A stretch of DNA of 64,000 nucleotides from an uncultured Bacteroidales bacterium (GTDB lineage Bacteria > Bacteroidota > Bacteroidia > Bacteroidales > Bacteroidaceae), in contig CADBXL010000008.1 of assembly GCA_902798615.1 (NCBI GenBank), positions 62,001 through 126,000 on the forward strand, read 5' to 3'. Positions within the stretch are counted from its first letter, which is position 1. Every line of letters begins with the position of its first letter. Below are positions 16,441 through 25,302 of this stretch, one piece after another. The notes under the pieces are model-generated. The model worked only from the letters and a program-made list of their open reading frames with translations. It made no database searches and was not told the origin of the DNA. The position numbers and the translations under genes were made by a program.

Positions 16441-18471
16441 CTAAGGAAGCTTGTCGAAAGGTGCCCTTGTGTAGTTATCGATAGGGAGATTATACTTCTG
16501 TAAATCTTCAAGCTTATATTTTGGTGCAGGACAGTCAAGTGGCAACTTCATGCCAGAGAACTGCTGGAAATACAGCAGACAGGCATCTCTCCACCACCAA
16601 GCATCCTTTGCCTGACGGTCAAAATTCAGTTTCTGAGCCTCATAGCGCTCTGCATCCACGTATGGCTTCATCTGATTCCATACACGGGCGAATGCCTCTG
16701 CCTGACGAACTCCCTGATCGTATGTATGACAGAGTGCTTCCCACAATGTCTCACCATTATGCATCTTGTGAGTCCAAGGCACATGATGGAACCACAGCAG
16801 CAACTGCTCCGGACATTCATCCACCTTGTTATATTTATTATAGAGCGCATCAGGATACTGCCTTACGTTCTGCGAGCCTGTCATTGTACGGTCAAAACCT
16901 AATCCTGCCTTGTCCGCCTTATGATAGTACTTAGGTTTCCAGTCCTCACGCCATCCCTTTGGATCACACCAAGGCTCTGGACCATAATGATGACCTCCTG
17001 CGAAGATATGGTGAAGACCGAGAGGCATCATATACCTCACAACCGCTTCCCTACTCTCCATGAGCACGTCTGTCATAGGCTCAACGAATGCCTTGTCCGT
17101 GGTATATGTCATCTTCAACCACTCATCTGCTATCTGCTGGGGAGCTATTGCATCATTCCATGCCATTCTTCCGAAGGCATACCAGTTCACCTGTGTCATA
17201 TCACTTCCGCACCAGTCTTTCATGTCGCCAACATTGGCAACACCTGCCACAGCATCATACTTCTTCACACGAGCATGATCCTTAACAACATCAAAGAACT
17301 CTTTCCACATACTTGCGAGAAAACAGGTATGAACACTCTGACCTGTATATTCCTGAGTAATCTGGAACTCTGGCATAACAGGAGTCTTTTGCAAAGAGAA
17401 GAATAATGGTGATACCGGCTCACGTGGCTGAAAATCAATAGGACCGTTCTTTACCTGTATGATCACATTCTCACGGAACTGTCCATCAAGTGGCATAAAC
17501 TCATCATATGCCTGTGAAGCACGGTCAGTTCCCTTTGGAGAATACACGAAAGCACGCCACATTACTATTGGCTTTGGTGTCTTTGCAGAATGTTTGACTG
17601 CCTTAAAACCGAAATTCAGAGCATCAGCAAGCATATTCGCACCATCAGCATGATTTCTGCCATAGTCCATAGGACCAGGCTCTCCCTCAGAGTTTGCCTT
17701 TACAAGGAAACCACCGAAGTCAGGAATCATCTTGTATATCTCTGCACATTTCTTATTCCACCATGCAACAACCTTCTTGTCAAGTGGATCTGCAGTTTCC
17801 AAACCACCGATAACCTTCGGAGTTGCAAAATTGATTGACAGGAACACCCTTATACCATAAGGACGCAGAGCATCCGCAATACGCTTTGTCTCAGCAAGTT
17901 TTTTTGCATCGAGCATGAGAGGCTTGGCATTCACGTTGTTCAGTACGGTAGCATTAATACCTACCGAAGCACATGCGCGACCATATTCCTTAACTATCTC
18001 AAGATCAGCCATTCCATCTTCTTTCCAGAAGATGCTCTTTCCTGAAAATCCACGCTCAACTGTTCCATTCGGATTATCCCAATGATTCAGGATACGGAGA
18101 TTTGATGTAGGCGAATCATTCATCGCTTTCACCTTCTCACCCGTCTGCTGCAATCTCAACAGGGTATAAGCGCCATACAGAAGGCCATTCTCTGTCGATG
18201 ATGTAACCATAATAACACCATTATCATTACCGATGGAATAAGCATCATCAGTAGAATTACCTGCTAAAGAGAGAATTACTTGTTCCCCCTTCCAGTATTG
18301 CTTCAGCTCATTTGCGGCAGTATTAACCACCACAGATTTCTTAACTCCTAAAGTTTTGACATTTGCAGGAACTTCGTTCTTTGACATCCTGAGCCACAAA
18401 GAATGCCCATCTTCCGCCTTAGTCAGAGATACTCCTAAAAGGAGCAACAATGTTAAATATAATTTTTTCAT
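16441..18471 (-). CDS. Secreted GH67 alpha-glucuronidase
   Basis: 676 residues, the usual size of GH67. A signal peptide (KKLYLTLLLLLGVSLTKA) is followed by the N-terminal GH67N domain (about 25-130), the (beta/alpha)8 catalytic domain and a helical C-terminal region. GGFLVKANSEGEPGPMDYGR carries the acidic catalytic segment and NVIIQVKNGPIDFQPREP the second pair of acidic residues characteristic of the family. It removes (4-O-methyl)glucuronic acid from the end of aldouronic acids. It is transcribed separately from the transporter gene (113 bp gap to the promoter-bearing region) but is oriented as part of the same xylan locus. Its leader contains an eroded 7-bp array. Confidence 0.94.
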   Translation of the reverse strand: MKKLYLTLLLLLGVSLTKAEDGHSLWLRMSKNEVPANVKTLGVKKSVVVNTAANELKQYWKGEQVILSLAGNSTDDAYSIGNDNGVIMVTSSTENGLLYGAYTLLRLQQTGEKVKAMNDSPTSNLRILNHWDNPNGTVERGFSGKSIFWKEDGMADLEIVKEYGRACASVGINATVLNNVNAKPLMLDAKKLAETKRIADALRPYGIRVFLSINFATPKVIGGLETADPLDKKVVAWWNKKCAEIYKMIPDFGGFLVKANSEGEPGPMDYGRNHADGANMLADALNFGFKAVKHSAKTPKPIVMWRAFVYSPKGTDRASQAYDEFMPLDGQFRENVIIQVKNGPIDFQPREPVSPLFFSLQKTPVMPEFQITQEYTGQSVHTCFLASMWKEFFDVVKDHARVKKYDAVAGVANVGDMKDWCGSDMTQVNWYAFGRMAWNDAIAPQQIADEWLKMTYTTDKAFVEPMTDVLMESREAVVRYMMPLGLHHIFAGGHHYGPEPWCDPKGWREDWKPKYYHKADKAGLGFDRTMTGSQNVRQYPDALYNKYNKVDECPEQLLLWFHHVPWTHKMHNGETLWEALCHTYDQGVRQAEAFARVWNQMKPYVDAERYEAQKLNFDRQAKDAWWWRDACLLYFQQFSGMKLPLDCPAPKYKLEDLQKYNLPIDNYTRAPFDKLP

Positions 18472-18511
18472 GCAACCAATAGGTCTTAATTATTTTTTCT
18501 GAATTTAAAAC

Positions 18512-18562
18512 CAAAGGACTAAAGTCTGAGAGCCTTGGACTTTTTGACCTTTGACTATTTTA
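18512..18562. repeat. Eroded 7-bp-period palindromic array in the GH67 leader
   Basis: Blocks aaaggac, taaagtc, tgagagc, cttggac, tttttga, cctttga, ctatttt keep a 7-base phase. It resembles the well-preserved array at 37075-37193 and, like it, lies between a CAAAGATA promoter element (18579-18586) and a gene start. Confidence 0.5.
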
Positions 18563-18578
18563 ACTAACATTCTTAGTG

Positions 18579-18586
18579 CAAAGATA
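18579..18586 (-). promoter_or_regulatory. -7 element of the GH67 gene
   Basis: CAAAGATA, reverse complement TATCTTTG. The -33 position holds only a partial match. It gives a leader of about 100 bases. Confidence 0.6.
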
Positions 18587-18716
18587 ATAAAAATTATCTG
18601 AAAACAATTCAAAACTACACATTATTACGAAAAATTAGAACATAAAGTAAGTTTTTATACCATTTCATCGGTCTTTCCGTCAAAATTTTGTATCTTTGCA
18701 CGTTGAAAATATAATA

Positions 18717-18780
18717 AATGAAAAATACAAGTTACCCCAAGACTGCAAAAGGCAATCTGTATTTTCATTTTCATTTTCCA
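18717..18780. repeat. GAAAAATACA-type inverted-repeat element, copy 3
   Basis: ATGAAAAATACAAGTTAC at the left and AAAGGCAATCTGTATTTTCA at the right. It lies in the leader of the gene at 18816, after the TATCTTTG promoter element at 18691-18698. Confidence 0.7.
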
Positions 18781-18815
18781 ATAGAAAGTAAATAGCTAAA
18801 TAGTAAATAAATTCA

Positions 18816-19184
18816 ATGGGTAGAACTAAATTTTCTCAGCATGAGATAGACATAATCGCTATGCTTCTTCGCAAGAAGAACGCAGGCACTCGTTTTCAGC
18901 AGAAGGAGATACGCCATCAGTTGCGTGTAAACTTCGAGTTCAACATTTCCGACTTCAACGAGCAAGGAAAGGCTTTCGGTGATGTAGAACTATATGAGGC
19001 AATAAAGCGTGGTGCAATCGTTATTCTCGATGATGCCACAATAGCTGATATGAAGGCTAAGCGTGCTCGTGACAAGGCACGTGATGAAGCCGCTAAACAA
19101 CAGGAAGCCATAGAGAATGGTGCTACCGACTGGCAAGCAGCCCTAAAGGAATGGCAAGACTGGGAGGAAGGCAAAGCTAATTGA
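18816..19184 (+). CDS. Conserved hypothetical protein, charged helical
   Basis: 122 residues, no signal peptide. The first half (MGRTKFSQHEIDIIAMLLRKKNAG..., RFQQKEIRHQLRVNFEF) could be a small helix-turn-helix-like or winged fold. The second half (residues 75-120) is a highly charged helix of A, K, R, E and D. It has its own TATCTTTG promoter element (18691-18698) and a strong terminator, so it is a single-gene unit. I do not recognise the family beyond its likely restriction to Bacteroidales; no function is assigned. Confidence 0.7.
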   Translation: MGRTKFSQHEIDIIAMLLRKKNAGTRFQQKEIRHQLRVNFEFNISDFNEQGKAFGDVELYEAIKRGAIVILDDATIADMKAKRARDKARDEAAKQQEAIENGATDWQAALKEWQDWEEGKAN

Positions 19185-19216
19185 AAATTGAAAATTGATA
19201 ATTGAAAATTAAAGCA

Positions 19217-19258
19217 ACAGCTCCAATTCAAAAATGAACTTGAATTGGAGCTGTATTA
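19217..19258 (+). terminator. Strong bidirectional hairpin terminator
   Basis: ACAGCTCCAATTCA (19217-19230) pairs perfectly with TGAATTGGAGCTGT (19241-19254) across ten bases, followed by ATTATTTTTA. It lies between two convergent genes and may serve both. The AATTGAAAATTGA repeat precedes it (19183-19213). Confidence 0.85.
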
Positions 19259-19277
19259 TTTTTATAGTTATCTATGC

Positions 19278-20453
19278 CTATTGGTTTTTCTCAAGATATA
19301 ATTTCTTGTTATACACATAAATCACATTGTAATTCGAATATTCACGGGCAATAACTTCTCCTTTCGAATTTCTATCCCAAAACTTGAAATAAGCATGGAA
19401 AATAAAATCAACGCTTGTCGCATTCGCAGGCATCTCTAATTCCGTTGAGAAAGCTAAATCCTGACGTGTATTTTGGGCTATGTAAAGAGTGTCTCTAACA
19501 ACATTACCATGCGGGTAACATGTAAACCTCCGAACGCATACACTATCTACCACATAATCATTTCCTCCAACAACTTTTTTACAATTCAAGAAGTATTTCT
19601 CCCCAGGCAAAACATAAACATCTGGCGACTTTGTTGGAGTTACACTCAACTCATACATAGGGGCAGCCGATTCATTAGAAGAACTCAAGCGAACAAAAGG
19701 AATTTCAGAATCAAAATCAAGAATCTTCAATATCAATTTATCACCATTCAATCTATAAGTACAATCATAGTTTTGAGATCCCCATCCGCCATCAGAAAAT
19801 TTGACATTTCCACTACTCCAACTAAGTTTTTTCTCAAAAGATGTAAAACCTGGTGTTGGTCTAACATAAGAGTCAAACTTCACCATGCAAGTTCCATCAT
19901 CATGAAATGAATACCTGTACCTTCCACATTCAGAAAACATACCAAGATCTGCCTCAGGATCAGCAACCCAATCCCCTACAAGCTTTGAATCTATGCTATT
20001 CTTCGTCTTCTGAACAAAACGGAAACAGACATCCTCACCGCCATATCTTACACCAATATTTGCCTTGCGTCTATAATCAGACTCATTAGATTTAAACTTC
20101 AGAATCAGCGAGTCACCCTTAACTGTTGCCTCACACCAATCATTCTTATAATAGGCGGAATCTCTTGTTTCATCATCAATTGTCAGATTCCATTTATACA
20201 CATCAGTGTAAAACGAATGATTTGTCAGTTTCACAGCATCATCCTTACTACAACGAAAACCAAAAGTACCACCTTCTACTGGAACTTCGAAATAGTTAAG
20301 ACCATCAATTTTGCAAGATGAATAGCGTGCACTCTCCCAGCCATCAATATTTACCGGAATAATTTCATCGTCTTCATCATCTTTACTGCAACTTGTGCAA
20401 CAAAGTGCGAATGTCATTGCAATAACAGGTAAAAAAGAATGCAATCGTTTCAT
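19278..20453 (-). CDS. Secreted lipoprotein, unknown function
   Basis: 391 residues. The signal peptide ends in a lipobox, CCTSCSKDDEDDE, whose acidic residues after the lipidated Cys resemble the Bacteroidetes surface lipoprotein export signal. Residues about 45-150 have a BACON-like beta-sandwich look (VPVEGGTFGFRCSKDDAVKL then ANIGVRYGGEDVCFRFVQ), a fold linked to carbohydrate or mucin binding. The middle (about 155-255) reads like a lipocalin-type or DUF-type barrel (LVGDWVADPE..., YRYSFHDDGTCMVKFDS, YDCTYRLNGDKLILKI). No catalytic motif is seen. A CAAAGGTA promoter element lies at 20496-20503. Confidence 0.75.
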   Translation of the reverse strand: MKRLHSFLPVIAMTFALCCTSCSKDDEDDEIIPVNIDGWESARYSSCKIDGLNYFEVPVEGGTFGFRCSKDDAVKLTNHSFYTDVYKWNLTIDDETRDSAYYKNDWCEATVKGDSLILKFKSNESDYRRKANIGVRYGGEDVCFRFVQKTKNSIDSKLVGDWVADPEADLGMFSECGRYRYSFHDDGTCMVKFDSYVRPTPGFTSFEKKLSWSSGNVKFSDGGWGSQNYDCTYRLNGDKLILKILDFDSEIPFVRLSSSNESAAPMYELSVTPTKSPDVYVLPGEKYFLNCKKVVGGNDYVVDSVCVRRFTCYPHGNVVRDTLYIAQNTRQDLAFSTELEMPANATSVDFIFHAYFKFWDRNSKGEVIAREYSNYNVIYVYNKKLYLEKNQ

Positions 20454-20589
20454 AACAATTTACCGTTTTATTAATTCTATCTTTAAAAATTGTGGCAAAG
20501 GTAACAAAACTCTTTCATATTTCCAAGGAAACGCAAAGTTTTTTCCTTTTTATGACCATAACACTAAGGTCGCAAGTACGTTCATTCTT

Positions 20590-20700
20590 CGCAGATAGTC
20601 CATCGATAATCCATCGATAATCCATCGATTGTCCATCGTTTCGATGGAGAAACGATGGACATGCGATGGAGAAGCGATGGAGATGCTTAGGAGGAAGAGC
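20590..20700. repeat. 11-bp-period palindromic array with CCATCG units (locus F)
   Basis: CCATCG begins at 20600, 20611, 20622 and 20633 (exact 11-base steps); the inverted CGATGG has its TGG at 20645, 20656, 20667 and 20678, again 11 apart, and the element ends in TTAGGAGGAAG. Four units therefore face four inverted units. It lies between divergent genes. Confidence 0.85.
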
Positions 20701-20780
20701 GAAACTAAAGCCCATCAAAAAGCAATATAAAACGGGATGGAAGTTTTTCTTTTCCGTTTTTATATTTTTGCGGATTTCGC

Positions 20781-20811
20781 TTGGTGTTATGCAAAAGATT
20801 TAGTACCTTTG
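20781..20811 (+). promoter_or_regulatory. Promoter of the BspA-like genes at 20908 and 22085
   Basis: TTGG (20781-20784), 19 bases, TACCTTTG (20804-20811). The leader is about 90 bases with no obvious structure. Confidence 0.7.
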
Positions 20812-20907
20812 CACAAACAAATCTCACGACAAAAAACAATGTGAAAATATCAAACTAATAACGCAAAATTATATTATAAACATTCACCCTTAAAGATTAC
20901 AACCAAA

Positions 20908-22074
20908 ATGAAAAGGAATTATTTGATTATTCTACTGCTGATACTGGTACAGACTGTATCAGCCGATGGTGTTAAACCAACATGCATCAATGGTATTTTC
21001 TACAATCTTGACGCAAACAAGAAGCAGGCAGAGGTCACATACGACTGGGATTATGACGGGCCGATGTTAGAGAACAAGACATACAAAGGCACAATAACAA
21101 TCCCTACAACCGTTTCGTACAAAGGTATAACATACGATGTTACGTCAATCGGCACAATAGCATTTCTTGGTAATTATGAACTCAAGGCAGTAAATATCCC
21201 GAACTCAATATTGCATATTGGCTCGGGTGCTTTTGATCAATGCGAAAAACTTCAGTCTCTCACCATTCCAAAGTCGGTAACTGATATTGAAGGGGCGATC
21301 TTGAACGAATGTGATGCTATTACATCTATCATTGTCGATAAGGACAACAAGTTTTATGACAGCAGAAACAACTGTAATGCCATAATACACACAGCGACCA
21401 ATGAACTTATTCAAGGATGCCAAAACACCGTCATTCCTAATACGGTCACCAGAATCGGCAACTATGCTTTTGCATTTATTAGCACATTAACATCAATAGA
21501 CATACCAAATTCTGTAACAAATATTGGTGATCATGCTTTTAGAAATACGGGATTAAAGAGCCTTGTACTTCCCAACTCTGTAATTTATTTAGGAGATGCA
21601 GCTTTTTTTTCGTGTAAAAACCTTACAAGCGTAACACTCTCAGAATCATTGGAGAATCTCCCTTCTGAAAGCTTTGAACAATGTAATATAACATCTATCA
21701 CCATTCCTGCCTCCGTAGAATCAATAGACAACTTTGTATTTCATGCCAACAACAACAAAATAAACATCTATATCGAATCTCCAACCCCTCCCAGCATCAA
21801 CAATAATGCCTTTAATCAGAAGTTCTGGGGATGGCAATTTGCCACAATCCATGTACCAGTGGGATATAAAGATGTCTATCAGAGTAGTGACACTTGGAAA
21901 GACTTCACGATTATTGATGATGTTGTGATCCCAGAAAGTGTAACTGGCATTTCTACTCTCACTTCTAATCACTCCACACAGAGCAATAACATATACACAC
22001 TCTCTGGCAAACGCCTCTCAGCACCTCGCAAAGGAATAAACATAATTAACGGAAAAAAAATCAACTTAAAATAA
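20908..22074 (+). CDS. BspA-like secreted leucine-rich repeat protein (LRR_5)
   Basis: 388 residues: signal peptide (about 1-19, ending VSADG), then LRR_5 repeats from about 75 to 300 such as AVNIPNSILHIGSGAFDQCEKL and IDIPNSVTNIGDHAFRN, a cap, and a C-terminal tail IYTLSGKRLSAPRKGINIIN then GKK. It is probably displayed at the cell surface and used for adhesion or ligand binding, as proposed for BspA of Tannerella. A related gene follows 10 bp downstream, so the two are co-transcribed and probably arose by duplication. Confidence 0.87.
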   Translation: MKRNYLIILLLILVQTVSADGVKPTCINGIFYNLDANKKQAEVTYDWDYDGPMLENKTYKGTITIPTTVSYKGITYDVTSIGTIAFLGNYELKAVNIPNSILHIGSGAFDQCEKLQSLTIPKSVTDIEGAILNECDAITSIIVDKDNKFYDSRNNCNAIIHTATNELIQGCQNTVIPNTVTRIGNYAFAFISTLTSIDIPNSVTNIGDHAFRNTGLKSLVLPNSVIYLGDAAFFSCKNLTSVTLSESLENLPSESFEQCNITSITIPASVESIDNFVFHANNNKINIYIESPTPPSINNNAFNQKFWGWQFATIHVPVGYKDVYQSSDTWKDFTIIDDVVIPESVTGISTLTSNHSTQSNNIYTLSGKRLSAPRKGINIINGKKINLK

Positions 22075-22084
22075 ATTCACAAGA

Positions 22085-22909
22085 ATGAAGACAAAAGTTA
22101 ACATACTGATGGTTGCACTATCACTAATCGCATCAACCGTCTCTTACGCCAAGACAGCAATTAATGGCTTGTGCTATGAATTGAACAATAAAACCCTTGA
22201 GGCTACAGTCGTTTCCTTGAATGATTTCAACAACGATAGTGAGGAGAACTATAAAGAAACTTCGTTTGTCGTTCCTGCAGAAATAACATACGATAACAAG
22301 ACATATAAAGTAACGGCTATTGAAATCGGAGCCTTTGCCGTATGTTCAAATCTAACATCGATAACTCTCCCCAACACAATAAAGCACATAGGTTCAAACG
22401 CATTCTCAGGATGCAAAAAACTCGCATTTGTTACATTGCCAAACAGTATAAAGAGAATTGAACATGGCACCTTCGGCGGTTGTGAATCCCTCAAATCAAT
22501 CACAATCCCAGAAGGGGTGACAACAATCGCACAAAATTCAATTGATGTCTACTCTATTGAATCAATCACTCTCCCAAGCACATTAAAATTTATTAGTCCG
22601 GAGGCTTTCTTCGGAGTTACGAGTATCAAATCTGTCATAGTCAAATCCCCAACGCCTATTGCTCTCTATAAAAACTCCTTCCCCGTGTTTGGCAATCTCT
22701 ACGTTCCAAAGGGCAGTAAAGAGGCTTACGAGAAAGCTGCTATTTGGCAGAATTTCAACATTATAGAGGGAGAACCAACAGGTATTGAGAATTTGCAAGC
22801 CACTCTCGACTCTCAGCCATCCCCAATCTTCACCCTCTCTGGACAACGTATCTCAACACCACGAAAGGGATTGGTTATCATCAAAGGGAAAAAGGTCGTA
22901 GTTAAATAA
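22085..22909 (+). CDS. BspA-like secreted leucine-rich repeat protein, shorter paralogue
   Basis: 274 residues: signal peptide ending SYAKT, LRR_5 units (about residues 80-185, e.g. TLPNTIKHIGSNAFSGCKKL and TLPNSIKRIEHGTFGGCESL) and the tail IFTLSGQRISTPRKGLVIIK then GKK. It shares the N-terminal domain plan (INGLCYELNNKTLEATVVS against INGIFYNLDANKKQAEVTY) with the gene upstream. The downstream metallo-hydrolase begins 9 bases after its stop. Confidence 0.87.
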   Translation: MKTKVNILMVALSLIASTVSYAKTAINGLCYELNNKTLEATVVSLNDFNNDSEENYKETSFVVPAEITYDNKTYKVTAIEIGAFAVCSNLTSITLPNTIKHIGSNAFSGCKKLAFVTLPNSIKRIEHGTFGGCESLKSITIPEGVTTIAQNSIDVYSIESITLPSTLKFISPEAFFGVTSIKSVIVKSPTPIALYKNSFPVFGNLYVPKGSKEAYEKAAIWQNFNIIEGEPTGIENLQATLDSQPSPIFTLSGQRISTPRKGLVIIKGKKVVVK

Positions 22910-22918
22910 TTTAGAACA

Positions 22919-23709
22919 ATGAAGAGATTATCACTTTTAGCAATGTCACTTCTGCTTGGCATCTTTGCTTTTGCCCAATTAAGGAGAAGACAATCTTCAA
23001 GAATGACAACGTAGAGATTCGTCTGCTCGACGAGCATACATGGCATGGTAATGGGCATCTCGTCTATAATGAGTCTATCTACCTTGTTGAAGGTGATACT
23101 GCCGCAATTCTTATTGATGCAGGAACGCAGATTCCAGGATTGAGAAAGATTGCAGAGGATATTGTGAAGAAGCCTGTCACCCTTGTCCTCACTCATGGAC
23201 ATGGCGATCATGCAGGTGTGGCTATAAACGAATGGGAGACAATATGGCTTGCAGAGAGTGACAAATCTCTTATATCTGCCAATGCAAGGTGCAAGCGTCA
23301 GTATCTTAGTAACGGTCAGATCTTCGATCTTGGAAACAGAAAGATTGAGGTTGTCTTTACCCCTGGGCATACTTATGGCTCGGTGACATTCATTGACCGC
23401 GACAAGCACTATGGCTTTAGCGGTGATGCCTTTGGCTCTGGCAATCTGCTTGTATTCACCAATCTGAGTACCGAGATCAAGGGATGTGAAAGTATAATTC
23501 CTATCATGGAGAAATACGACATTAAGTATTTCTACCCTGGGCATTACTGGGGAAACAATCTTGAGACTCCACAGCGTGTGAAGGACATCGTAACTATCTG
23601 CAAGGGCATTCTTGACGGAAGCATACAGCCAGAAAGAGGCTCTAACATGCAATATGTAGTTGAAAAATATGGCGTGAAGATAAATTTCAATAACGAAAAC
23701 AAAAAATAA
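22919..23709 (+). pseudogene. Frameshifted secreted metallo-beta-lactamase-fold hydrolase
   Basis: ATG at 22919 opens a good signal peptide (KRLSLLAMSLLLGIFAFAQ), but that frame stops 12 codons later. Homologous sequence continues in another frame from about 22981 (KEKTIFKNDNVEIRLLDEHTW...) to the stop at 23709. One base is missing near 22978-22982 (CCAATTAAGG). The rest is intact and carries the metal-binding HGHGDHAG (HxHxDH), TPGHTYGSVTFIDRD, GDAFGSG and YPGHYWG. If the lesion is a sequencing error the gene is functional; no slippery heptamer supports programmed frameshifting. Translation of the downstream esterase is coupled to its end (TAATG). Confidence 0.8.
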
Positions 23710-25274
23710 TGAAAAGAATTGCAACTTTACTGCTCTGCGGATTCCTTTGCTTGGGAGTATCCGCACAAGAGGCTTTAACTCCTAATGTAACGACTGAGGC
23801 TGGCCCTATCGAGGGCTACGAGGCTAACGGTCTGATGATCTACAAAGGCATTCCATTTGCAGCCCCTCCTGTTGGCGAACTCAGATGGAAGGCTCCACAG
23901 CCTGTTAAGCATTGGACAAATACTCTTGAGACAAAGAAATACGCTCCTGGTCCTATTCAGGGTGCTCCTTCTACTGAATACAGCGAGGATTGCTTGTACC
24001 TCAACGTATGGAGTCCTGCAAAGAAGACCGACGAGAAACTCCCTGTGCTCGTATGGATCTATGGCGGTGGGTTCGTGTTCGGTTCTACGGCTGACCCTAA
24101 CTATGACTGTGAGGAACTGGCACGCAAAGGCGGTATCATCCTTGCAAGCATCAACTATCGCGTAGGACAACTTGGATTCCTCACTCTCCCAGAGCTTAGT
24201 GCTGAGAACGACAAGCATATTTCGGGCAATTATGGCATTATGGATCAAATTGTTGCACTTCAATGGATAAAGAAGAACATTGCTAAGTTTGGTGGTGATC
24301 CAAACAAGGTTACTATCTTCGGAGAATCAGCCGGAGGTATCTCCGTAAGCATGCTGTGCGCATCTCCTTTGGCAAAGGGGCTCTTTCAGGGCGCCATATC
24401 CCAGAGTGGCGGTTCATTCGGACCTACCCGCCCAACGACCTACCCCGGCGAGAATATGAAGACTCTTGCTGATGCAGAAAAAGACGGAAAACAAGTCATG
24501 CAGAAACTTGGAGCAAAATCACTTGCAGAGCTTCGTGCTATGGATGCAAGTAAGTTCTCCGCACAAGGTCTCGGCACTTGCAGTTGGCCTGTCGTTGACG
24601 GCTATGTAATACCTGATGACCAGTCGCTTCTCTATGCTAATGGCAAATATAACGATGTGCCAGTGCTCATCGGATATAATTCTGACGAAGGCGCAAGTTT
24701 CTCTTTCGGTAACACTTCAACAAAGGAAGGTTACGAGGCAAGTACAAGAACCCGCTATGGAAAGTTTGCTGATGCTCTTCTGAAGGCATATCCTTTCACA
24801 GAGGAAGACGGTGGCAAGCAGTCACGCGATCTTATGCGCGATGCTGCTTTCGGTTGGCAGACATGGAACTGGGCTCGTCTTCAGACAAAGACTGGCAAGT
24901 CAAAGGTATTCCTATATTACTTCGATCAACACCCTGACCACCCCAAAGGCTCTCCTAACTTCGGGAAAGGCTCTTACCATGGTCAGGATGTGAATTTTGT
25001 CTTCCAGCACATGGATAAGTTTGAGCGTCCGGATGTTGACCGTCCTCTCTCTGAACTCATGGGTAAGTATTGGATTAACTTTGCAAAGTATGGTAATCCT
25101 AATGGCGAAGGTCTTCCTAAATGGCCAGCTTTCAACAATACCAATCCTCAGACAATGCGTCTCACCTACCCTAACCCATCTGCCGACAAAATTCCAAGCG
25201 AGGAAGCCCTCAAGGTGCTCAACACATATTTCACATGGCGTCGCACGGCCGAAGGCAAGGCATGGGCAAAGTGA
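23709..25274 (+). CDS. Secreted type-B carboxylesterase
   Basis: 521 residues of the alpha/beta-hydrolase carboxylesterase family (para-nitrobenzyl esterase-like). Signal peptide ends SAQEA. Marker segments: GIPFAAPPVGELRWKAPQP, SEDCLYLNVWSP, oxyanion-hole GGGFVFGS, nucleophile Ser in GESAGG (about residue 206), acidic residue in YNSDEGASF and catalytic His in SYHGQDVNFVF. It probably cleaves small esters in the periplasm; the true substrate is unknown. Its ATG shares a base with the stop of the preceding hydrolase gene, so the two were one transcription-translation unit. Confidence 0.9.
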   Translation: MKRIATLLLCGFLCLGVSAQEALTPNVTTEAGPIEGYEANGLMIYKGIPFAAPPVGELRWKAPQPVKHWTNTLETKKYAPGPIQGAPSTEYSEDCLYLNVWSPAKKTDEKLPVLVWIYGGGFVFGSTADPNYDCEELARKGGIILASINYRVGQLGFLTLPELSAENDKHISGNYGIMDQIVALQWIKKNIAKFGGDPNKVTIFGESAGGISVSMLCASPLAKGLFQGAISQSGGSFGPTRPTTYPGENMKTLADAEKDGKQVMQKLGAKSLAELRAMDASKFSAQGLGTCSWPVVDGYVIPDDQSLLYANGKYNDVPVLIGYNSDEGASFSFGNTSTKEGYEASTRTRYGKFADALLKAYPFTEEDGGKQSRDLMRDAAFGWQTWNWARLQTKTGKSKVFLYYFDQHPDHPKGSPNFGKGSYHGQDVNFVFQHMDKFERPDVDRPLSELMGKYWINFAKYGNPNGEGLPKWPAFNNTNPQTMRLTYPNPSADKIPSEEALKVLNTYFTWRRTAEGKAWAK

Positions 25275-25302
25275 TATTCCAATAAGTAAATTTGTATAAA
25301 TA

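Noticed and set aside
22970..22990. Programmed -1 frameshifting in the metallo-hydrolase gene
   Set aside because: No X-XXY-YYZ slippery heptamer or downstream stimulatory hairpin is visible at the junction.
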